DNA from: Poronia punctata
Taxonomy: Eukaryota; Ascomycota; Sordariomycetes; Xylariales; Xylariaceae
Assembly: GCA_022579005.1 (NCBI GenBank)
Contig: MU401510.1
Coordinates: forward strand, 67,297 to 131,296
DNA length: 64,000 nucleotides
Reading direction: 5' to 3'
Shown: one piece after another, positions 56,615-64,000 of the stretch
Layout: every line of letters starts with the position of its first letter
How positions within the stretch are numbered: the first letter of the stretch is position 1
Program-made: the position numbers and the translations under genes
The notes under the pieces: generated by a model
Database searches by the model: none
The model's input: only the letters and a program-made list of their open reading frames with translations
Told to the model about the DNA's origin: nothing

Positions 56615-57697
56615 TTACGCTGGTCTGCCAAATTCCGGTCTACCCAACGACACCTCGTCAAAAACTATAGGAATACAAAATTAATTAGTTTGGTTGAATG
56701 CTACAATTTGGTACCGGGGGTGGGAAATGGGAAATGGGAAGTGGGCAGTGCCTCTCTCCGTATTTACCAGGAAAACAAAAGGGGGGGGAAGGAAGAGAAA
56801 GATATAATATACCTCTAGTCAAATCATCTATCTCGTAATCATCCAATTGAGAAGCCTGCCATTCGACTTGTAAATACGCCAAAATGGCCCAGACCTGGAA
56901 GAATTCTAGTTCAAAGTCGAGATCGGCGGGGTCGAATTCTCCGTGGTCCCATTCCCCATCGTATTCCCAACTACATCGGAGGACCTATTTTTCCCCCCCG
57001 TCGCTTGTTAGTAGAAGGACGAATGGGAGGGGGTGGGTGGTTACTTACGCGTATGACGAAATTCGCAGCGTGACTAGATAGATATTTGAATGAGTAACTT
57101 AGAGAGGTAGTTAATTGAGGAGGGAAGGAGAAGATTTGTCGGGAGATGGAGATACAGAGTTGAGGTGTAGATTAGATACCAATCACCAAAAGAAAAGCAC
57201 AACAAGAGATGACCAAGCAAACCATCCCGAACATCACCGACTATAAAGTAAGAAGAGAAACGCGCGGTAGTAAGCAAATATAAAATAGAAGATAAAACTC
57301 ACTCATAAACTCCCCACCCTCTCTTCGCCCTATTCCCCATCCTCCCTTTCCTAGCCGGTACACCCCTTCCCATACCCTTTCCCAGAACAATATCTTTTCC
57401 GCCCCTATATTTCGCCTGGGAAAACGCATTCGTGTTTATGCACCAATCCCACAACTCCTGGAACCCGATAACCGGCGTCCTCTCGTCCTCGTCGTCGTCG
57501 TCGTCGTCGACATCTAGAAAATCCTCTATATATTCGACGAAGAAGGGTTTGATGTAATCGCCGTCGATGAATTGGCGTGCCAGGCTTTGTGTCTCCTCAT
57601 CGTAGTTTAGCCATACGCATAGTTGGTCGTAGTTCTTTTTTAGAGCGGGGAGACGTTCGGGGATTATTAGGGGGGCTGCATTTCTGTAGTTGGACAT
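56615..57697 (-). CDS. Uncharacterised fungal protein, four exons
   Basis: Exons 57303-57697, 57049-57073, 56813-56984 and 56615-56664 give 213 residues. Not recognised. The N-terminal part, MSNYRNAAPLIIPERLPALKKNYDQLCVWLNYDEETQSLARQ, looks helical and soluble. An acidic run (DVDDDDDDEDE) follows. The central GKDIVLGKGMGRGVPARKGRM is basic. Exons 2-4, read by phase and splice sites, give HAANFVIRVLRCSWEYDGEWDHGEF, then DLDFELEFFQVWAILAYLQVEW and a short end VFDEVSLGRPEFGRPA. Trp-rich helices suggest a folded domain. The second exon is just 25 nt, after a 229-nt intron, and is the least certain part. No signal peptide or membrane segment. Confidence 0.6.
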
Positions 57698-58509
57698 TGT
57701 CTTTTCTAAAGAAAATGAACGGGGTGTTGACTATAGAGAGAAAAGAAAATAGGTAGGTGCTTCGTCAAAATGGTGTTCAATATATCATGAGCAGGCGCGA
57801 TGCGACGACGGACGAGGGGAAGGCGAGGGAAGAGGGGGGGGAGCAAGAAAACTACTTCACCTTCTCCATCGGCAGAATAAATATATAGTGCAGGAAGGAC
57901 CATGACGTGAACAATACCTACAATTGATTGTACCTACCTAGCCTTACGGGACAATGTCTCAGACACCTCGGGATCAAACAATCGTTCCCCTTCCCCTCTC
58001 CTCTCCTCTCCCTCGAACCAACCAGTCGAGTTCGTCAGTCGCACACGCAAATGCAAGATGCCGCCCGACGCACACGATGTTGGATCGAGACGAGACAGGT
58101 CGTATTTTATTACAAGCCCAGCCAATCATCACGAAAGAAAGAAACCAGCTGCAGAGGTTTTGGGTGACGAAGATTAAATGGTGAGTCGGTGTCACATTTT
58201 ACGAAAGTGAGAGCAAGGTTCAATAATTCAAGGTCATTCATTCAGTTACAGAAGAGCACGATTATCACGGACTGCCATGCGCGAACGGTGATGGTACATT
58301 GAAATCAATTCGAAACTCCAAAAACAGACAACGAAAACTCTCGAATAGACAAAAACTTCCAAACAGACAATGATAAAGAATACAATCGGGCTTCCCTCCC
58401 TCCCTCCCTCCCGCCCAATCCCCATCCCATCTCATGCTCCCTCTCGAGCCTCTCGCCCGCCACCCCTTCCCTCCATCCTCGCCCCTCCTCTCCTATTCCC
58501 CCTTCTCAA
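57698..58509. other. Spacer between tandem leftward genes
   Basis: About 810 bp. CT-rich in part (58390-58500, CCCT repeats) with overlapping frames of low complexity. It must contain the promoter of the 213-residue protein gene. No gene supported. Confidence 0.45.
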
Positions 58510-59337
58510 TCACCATAAGATCCCGACTCGTGTCGAGCGATTTCTGATCGGCCTTGTGAGACCCCAGAAGAGTCTCGGCCCGGCTTGTCGCAGCCTTTCT
58601 CGGCGCGAGGCCCAAGGTGGTCGAAAGTTTTCGACCAGTGGCGGGAGGAAAGTCTCGATCGGATCTTCTTCCCAGCCCCTCGTGTCGAAAGTCATGTTGC
58701 GACTTCGAGTCGCGGGAACCAGTTGGTAAGCTGGTCTTCGGCTGAGTGTGGTGTCAGCGAACTGGGCCTGAGCGGCCGCTTCCTCCTCCAACTCCTGGAG
58801 GGCGAGATCGATCTTCTCTTCAAGATTGCGGAGGGCGATGCCCTCCAATAGGGAGTCCATGTCGGACATTTCGAGGTCGAAGTCGTATTGGATGACGGGA
58901 ACTTCGGGCTGGCGTGGCATATGCTCGAGGGGTAAAGGAGGGAGGGGCTTGTTGACTGGTACACGTTCATGAGCCGGCTTGGAGGGTCCCGTGGTGTTGG
59001 CGATGTTGCCATCGCCGCCGTCAGTGTCGTCGCATTCAAGGACGGTGAATAGTTTGGGTTGCCAAAAAGCTGGCCGAGAATAAGAAGGAAGACCAAAAGG
59101 GGTTGATGTTCCTCTGGTGGGTAAAGTAGGAAGGGAAAGGTCGGCGTCATTGTGAGATTGCTGATAGAAGGGTTGCTCCGACTTATGGCGGAATACTTGT
59201 TTGATTCCCCGGAGCTTCTCGGTGGCCCGTTCGGCGTATCGCTTAAACTTTGCAATACCCTTGGAGCGACGACTACAATGTAACTCATTATCCTCGACCT
59301 TATGGGTCTTGGAGAAGGTAGATTTATGAAACATCAT
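58510..59337 (-). CDS. Uncharacterised disordered protein
   Basis: Single exon, 275 residues. The first in-frame ATG pair (MMFHKSTF) is at 59337 and 59334; a longer frame upstream would need a GTG start. Not recognised. Residues 10-45 are basic (SRRSKGIAKFKRYAERATEKLRGIKQVFRHK) and may form an amphipathic helix. A Pro-rich middle part has PVNKPLPPLPLEHMPRQP. An acidic helical segment (DLEMSDMDSLLEGIALRNLEEKIDLALQELEEEAAAQA) follows. The C-terminus is Arg/Pro-rich (PPWASRRERLRQAGPRLFWGL). The mixture suggests a fungal-specific regulatory or scaffold protein, without firm function. A PxxP-containing segment could bind SH3 domains. Confidence 0.6.
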   Translation of the reverse strand: MMFHKSTFSKTHKVEDNELHCSRRSKGIAKFKRYAERATEKLRGIKQVFRHKSEQPFYQQSHNDADLSLPTLPTRGTSTPFGLPSYSRPAFWQPKLFTVLECDDTDGGDGNIANTTGPSKPAHERVPVNKPLPPLPLEHMPRQPEVPVIQYDFDLEMSDMDSLLEGIALRNLEEKIDLALQELEEEAAAQAQFADTTLSRRPAYQLVPATRSRNMTFDTRGWEEDPIETFLPPLVENFRPPWASRRERLRQAGPRLFWGLTRPIRNRSTRVGILW

Positions 59338-60091
59338 TATGATGATGACTATGAAAGTTGAATTGAGTGAAACCGAATGAATCGTGATGAAGTTGGAAAT
59401 GTGAATGTTTGAATTTTGCAAGCTTGTATGATTGAACACGGGAGCAGAACTCAGTAAAGATCAAAATCCTTTACGTCGATGTATGGGAGGAACTGTAGAG
59501 ATTATATACTATTCAGATATGGAAAAACAAACCCCGTGCGTCTCCGTCTGGTATAATTTAGGTTTGAGTGGCCGCGTAATGTAAATGGTCTATTCCCTGT
59601 GTATGCACGCGTCTCTCCTGTATACACACAAAGTTTAAACTTTTGATATCCCGGACATTCGACCGCATGAGTAAACTTTGTTTTTCGGACTTCCCCCTAT
59701 CTTGACCCGCAGTCCCGGACCGACCACGGACTACGGACCACGGACCACTTATATTTCAGGGCTGGGTACCTAGTATGAATGAATGAATGAATAGGTGAAA
59801 AGCATCTATCTCTACGGGGTTTCTATAGGGTTTTTGGAGACTGGCTACGTACTTTGTAAAGTTGAAGAGCGGGAAGGGTACTATGTGTGATGGTTATGGT
59901 TATTGTGATGGTTACAGATAGTGAGTTTCTTCTAGTTCTAGTCTACTCTGTCTGTACCTAATATCTAACCTACCCTTCTTAAACAGGGGGTCTTGTGTCC
60001 GGACATTAGGGGTTAGGGGATTATACTTTCCGCGGGGGGGATAAGGTACGGATATTTGGACGTAGGTATAGATGGGAAGGTAGGGAAGGTA

Positions 60092-61090
60092 GGGAAGGTA
60101 GGGAACCTTATTTGTGGTCGTCGTGCCTTCCTCCTGTTACTGTATACCGGGGGAGGGACATGTAAAGACCGGAGTGCGGACTTCTGGTATAACCTTATTT
60201 ACGGTCGTGCCTTCCCTTTTAACTATACGTTGTTAGGGAGATACAGGGAAGGGACGCGTAAGTAGAAGATCGAAGTGCGGACTTCCGGTATAACCTTATT
60301 TACGGTCGTGCCTGCCTTCCTTTTAACTATACAGGGAAAGTACGCTTATAAAGAAGAATTCGGAGTTAGGGCTTGCTGTAAACTTTGTTTAGGGTCGTGC
60401 CTTCCCTTTACCTTGTTATTATTATTTTTGCCGGGAGATGATGCCTTATACGAGACCTCGCGGGGGGCTGGACTGCTGGTTACCCGAGTTTACTTGTATC
60501 GTGCCTTTGACATGTGCTTGATTATCTAAGTTCTCTGGGATAGCGGCCAAACCTACCTTAGGTAGATAGAGATAAAACAGGTCACCTACTGTGTAGATCA
60601 TGCATGTGAATATCACTTTAGGGGGAGCTATAGACAGGTGGTTAGGTAGGTATCTACATGTAGGTTACGTAACTTGGTATGCTAGACACAGTGGTTCTGT
60701 TCGAGGACAGTTGCGCCTTGCTCTTTCTTGCCTTGTTATTATTAAACTTCGGGGAGGATGTACCTACAATGCCGGCCGGGCAGACAAGTAGGTAAGTAAG
60801 TACCTAAAGATTTCGTATATCGTGCCTTTACATGTGCTCAATTATCTGAGATAACAGCCAAACCTAGATAAAGATCCAAGTCAAAAATGAAGCATGGGAG
60901 TATTAATAACCTTACCTTTGACAGTTTGGCGGACAGGTAGGTAGGTAGGTAGGTAGGTAGGTAGGTCGTTAGGTAGCTTACGTAACTGACGCTGTATACC
61001 TACTTGATTGTAGGCAAGGTCAGTCCCTCCTTGTGCTTGCCTTGAACTGTAGGTAGGTCTACAGCTTTAAGGCGACCAGTACCTGAAAGT
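60092..61090. repeat. Degenerate tandem repeat region
   Basis: Two levels of repetition. First, four units with a core resembling AACCTTATTTACGGTCGTGCC start near 60104, 60191, 60292 and 60381, spacings 87-101 bp. Second, about 60497-60800 and 60814-61080 share, in order, a CGTGCCTTT-ACATGTGCT block, GCCAAACCTA, a GACAGGTAGG run followed by TTACGTAACT, and a CTTGCCTTG block. All copies differ by many substitutions and indels. Confidence 0.6.
60932..60973 (+). repeat. (GTAG) microsatellite
   Basis: About eight GTAG/TAGG units in tandem inside the second long repeat copy; the matching part of the first copy (near 60634) has only two or three units. Confidence 0.75.
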
Positions 61091-62290
61091 AAGAACACGT
61101 TTCTGTTCTTAGGACTTATTAAGAGGGAACAATTGAGATTTTTGATAAGATGGCTTTCTGTCTGTTAGGAAAAGGGGTGCCCCTTTTTGTCTATGTGTAC
61201 CTAGGTATTTGCTTGGTTTTAAGCAACGTCTACAATATGCCTTTACATTTACTTCCTATTTTAGGGTGTGGGGCACGCTGGCGTACAGCACCCTAACTAA
61301 GGTGAGCTTAGCTTGGAAATAGAGAATTAAACAAATCTTGAACAACAGGAAAAGTTAGAGATCAAGGTCGTTCTAGATGTATAGTTCTAAACATTCTCAC
61401 GATTCCGTAGACTTGAAAGAGAAAGAGCGCTAGGTTATGAGACTGGTATTCTGTGACACGATCATCAGTTTATGCTTTGTAACTGTTTACTCTTTACAAC
61501 TTCAAACAAGGTATTTTTCTTAGGTTGTCTGTCTTCAAGGCACGTAAAATCTGTTATCTGCTCTTATTGCTTTTTGGTCAGCTTTATCGATATCTTTTGG
61601 CCAAGATTATTTGGAAACAGCAGGCATTACGAGTACGGTTTTCTCGTCCGAGACGTCTGGTGACAATCCGAAGGCCAGAACAACGTTGTACCTCTTTTAC
61701 GGTACTTGATATGATCAAGGCCCGGATTGAATTACTGACCGGCATCATCGAATGTAGACTTCCACGTACAAGTACAGATTTCAAGTCCGACCACAATTAT
61801 CCAAAGTACAGAAACAAAAGCCAAGTTCAAACAAAAAACATCATAGCAAACGCAACCATTTAAATATTCATTCACATAAAAAGTATGCATTCCAATCGCT
61901 CTCACCATTCCATACCCCCACATCTCGTCAAGAGAGATATCTCATTTTGTCATTTTTGCTGACTAAAAATGCCCAGAATATTATCTGTCATTCAAGACAG
62001 AAGCTGAACACAAGATATAGAGTAAGCAACTACCTATGAGACAATAGGTTACTCTCTCAATCGGAACCTTTTATCCCCTTTACTGTACAAAAGACCCGTG
62101 AGGGTAAAGTGACAGTACACGCAGGTAACGTAATCTAACTCTAGAAAAAAACCACCAAACGCCCCAAGCCTTTATTCCGATCCAGGTTTCCGCTACCGAT
62201 ACCATCCCATCCATCCCATGCATGCAAATCGTCAAAGCAAAAGAAGAGCCAGGCGAACAACAATGTCATCCCCTCCAAACAAAAGGTAGC

Positions 62291-63271
62291 TTAGGCAGCA
62301 AAAAGTTGATGTGTAGTACTCCCCTCACTAAGGTTAGCCCCATCATCATCATCATCTTTTTCATTCTCCTGTCCCTGCCCCTGTTCCTGCGTAGCGGTAG
62401 AGTAATCACCCGCCTTCCTACTCCCATCCGGAACATGAAACCTCTTATCGACCCTCGAAAAAGTCAACAATCCCAGAATAAAAACCTCCAAGACGAAATC
62501 CAACACGTAAAACGCCGCGCGGGAATGATACCAAGCAGGGTTCCCCAACAGTCTCGGCTCTTCCCATATCGTCCCCGTCTTGAACCCGGAAATCAGGATC
62601 GCGAGGCAAGTAGATGTGGTATTGATGATCATCTTCGTCCGCATGGACCCCTTTCCAAACGCCTCCGCGGTGTCGGATGCCCGGGAGGCGGCTAGGAGGA
62701 GGAAAAGAGGCAGAGTGGTGAAGACGAAAAGATACGTCGTGGCTGCTAGTTGGATGGCCCGCGTGGCGCGAAGAATGCTTGGGTCGAGGGTATATGGCGT
62801 CTGCACGGCCGAATAGACGACTAATACCAGGGAAACAGCAACTCCGGCAAAAGCCGTCTTTATCGCGATACTGGGGATCTTATGCCATCCCATCCCCGGC
62901 CGTCTCGCGCGCAGGATCCGCTGGGCAAAGACGAGGTTGACGATGTAGGAGACCAACACGCCGGCGTTGGCGAAGATGTTGGAGGCGATGGATAATCGGA
63001 CGTTGGATCTGTGAGTAGCCCAGGCGATTCGCAGGCTAAAGGTCACGATGCGGGACATGGAGAAGCCGAATAGGAGGCCGGATAGGAGGAATTTGTGGCG
63101 CCGGCGTTTGTTGATTTGGAGGATCGTCATGTTGGTTATGGCGAAGCAGAGGTATATGAACAAGAAGACGGCGCTGATGGGCACGTCGGGGACGATTGTC
63201 GGGATGCCGCCTACGACGGAGAACCGGGAGGCGTAGGGCGGTGGCCCGGTCGGGGGGGTTGGAGAAGACAT
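62291..63271 (-). CDS. DUF3112 multi-pass membrane protein
   Basis: Single exon, 326 residues from the ATG at 63271 (MSSPTPPTGPPPYASRF); the frame extends 17 codons further but only from a TTG. Seven hydrophobic segments are visible, beginning AVFLFIYLCFAITNMTILQI. The conserved opening GGIPTIVPDVPISAVFL and the loop NKRRRHKFLLSGLLFGFSMSRIVTFSLRIAWAT match the fungal family DUF3112. Other shared pieces are NIFANAGVLVSYIVNLVFAQRILRA and the C-terminal FKTGTIWEEP. The tail is Gln/Glu and Asp-rich, cytoplasmic and probably disordered. Function in fungi is not known; topology resembles seven-helix receptors, but no receptor role is shown. A TATAAA box lies about 100 bp upstream. Confidence 0.85.
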   Translation of the reverse strand: MSSPTPPTGPPPYASRFSVVGGIPTIVPDVPISAVFLFIYLCFAITNMTILQINKRRRHKFLLSGLLFGFSMSRIVTFSLRIAWATHRSNVRLSIASNIFANAGVLVSYIVNLVFAQRILRARRPGMGWHKIPSIAIKTAFAGVAVSLVLVVYSAVQTPYTLDPSILRATRAIQLAATTYLFVFTTLPLFLLLAASRASDTAEAFGKGSMRTKMIINTTSTCLAILISGFKTGTIWEEPRLLGNPAWYHSRAAFYVLDFVLEVFILGLLTFSRVDKRFHVPDGSRKAGDYSTATQEQGQGQENEKDDDDDGANLSEGSTTHQLFAA

Positions 63272-64000
63272 GGCGGATGATGAGGTTTTTGTGAGTTTTT
63301 GTTTCGGTTCCGACTTGTCCAAGTCCTTCAGGGGAAGTCGTCAGAGTCAGGGGGGTAAGGGGTCGGCTTTATAGACTTTCCCGCTTTGGCCAGCGGTAGG
63401 CAGCCACCTTTTCGATATATTGTAGAACACTTCAGGTGTTTCTGTATCAATATACTAATTGATAATATATAAGTATGTTATTCAGACTATATGGATACCT
63501 TGACTACCATTGTGAATGAAGTATATAAGGAGGAGAATTAACCGTCATGACGTAAAGCGGCCACCATGAATCTCTATATAAGTCAATCAATCCACAATAC
63601 CTGCTTTCATAGAAAACCCATACATCAATCTTATTAAGCACATTGACAAGAAGAGCAATAGTCTATCAGTCAACCCGACACTTCAATGAATGCGACGATA
63701 AACGTAGATGACGGAAATTTACTATACACCGCATCTTACCTCCGCCACGTGAAAAAGGCCAAATTAGACCGGGGGGAGTGAGGGACGGACGGACGGGAGA
63801 CGGAGCTAGAATGAAACACAAACACGCGAGACCCGAAGTTTGAAGCTGTCAATGCCATTCCATCTTAACCTAGCCCGGTTAGTTGGTCTCCGCTAACCAA
63901 CCTAGCCAAGACAAGTCGACCGAGTCCGAGACTAGCCGAACGCGACAAGCTAAACTGTTTGTAGGAGTTTTGACAGAAAGAAGGATTTCTCGTCCTTTAT
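63272..64000. promoter_or_regulatory. Upstream region of the DUF3112 gene
   Basis: About 730 bp to the window end without a gene. AT-rich from 63410 to 63540. The proximal 100 bp contain the TATA box. CCG/GGAC-type repeats are near 63780-63800. Confidence 0.45.
63368..63373 (-). promoter_or_regulatory. TATA box of the DUF3112 gene
   Basis: TATAAA on the minus strand, about 97 bp upstream of the ATG at 63271, a typical fungal distance. Confidence 0.5.

Larger units (their letters stand above)
59338..62290. other. Gene-poor 3-kb interval with decayed repeats
   Basis: No supported gene. The proximal part contains the promoter of the 275-residue protein gene; a GAAT repeat is at about 59774-59792. 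From 60050 to 61100 the sequence is built of related, degenerate units (separate entry) with many TAGG/AGGTA tracts. From 61300 to 62290 it is AT-rich and unremarkable apart from frames of at most 112 codons (61525). Confidence 0.45.

Noticed and set aside
1..64000. Secondary-metabolite or degradation gene cluster
   Set aside because: No PKS, NRPS, terpene synthase, P450, transporter and regulator set; the carbohydrate enzymes are isolated among housekeeping genes.

Overview
The window looks like the nuclear genome of a filamentous ascomycete (Pezizomycotina, probably a Sordariomycete; the genus cannot be told). The reasons are short introns (about 50-140 nt, GTAAGT-type donors, CTAAC/CTGAC-like branch sites), one-gene transcription units on both strands, and a set of fungal orthologues: UTP20, cullin-3, Zim17, DapB-type dipeptidyl aminopeptidase, Spf1 P5A-ATPase, Pop4, TRIP4/Rqt4, a GH131 enzyme and a DUF3112 membrane protein. 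I assembled 20 protein-coding genes, joining exons by hand from splice sites and reading frame. No rRNA, tRNA, CRISPR array or intact transposon was recognised.

Layout. 0-17 kb is a housekeeping block: Drn1/CwfJ-like protein (-) and UTP20 (+) diverge from a 400-bp promoter with four GATA sites; Zim17 (-) and cullin-3 (+) diverge further on. 17-31 kb is more lineage-specific: a low-complexity orphan (+), a 10-exon secreted beta-lactamase-like hydrolase (-), a possible Ulp1-like protein (+), a Cys-cluster orphan (+), DapB (+) and a small orphan (+). 32-47 kb holds secreted GH131 (+), a GNPAT-like acyltransferase (-), RNase P/MRP subunit Pop4 (+), Spf1 (-) and a large secreted six-hairpin glycosidase with a discoidin-like C-terminal region (-). 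48-64 kb holds Rqt4/TRIP4-like (+), a heptad-repeat coiled-coil protein with an N-myristoylation signal (+), two orphans (-) and a DUF3112 seven-helix membrane protein (-), separated by two gene-poor stretches of about 3 kb.

How the genes relate. There is no operon and no obvious biosynthetic cluster. Several genes share themes: RNA processing and ribosome biogenesis or quality control (Drn1-like, UTP20, Pop4, Rqt4), secretory-pathway and membrane biology (Spf1, DapB, GNPAT-like, DUF3112) and secreted carbohydrate enzymes (GH131, six-hairpin glycosidase). Neighbouring is probably ordinary mosaic order, not functional clustering.

The least ordinary signals are: a coiled-coil gene built of exact 84-bp and 105-bp tandem units; long poly-A runs between branch point and 3' splice site in several introns of two genes; very small coding exons (4, 14, 25 and 28 nt); a GNPAT-like enzyme ending in a PTS1-like tripeptide; a duplicated C-terminal module on Zim17; and a decayed tandem duplication at 60-61 kb.
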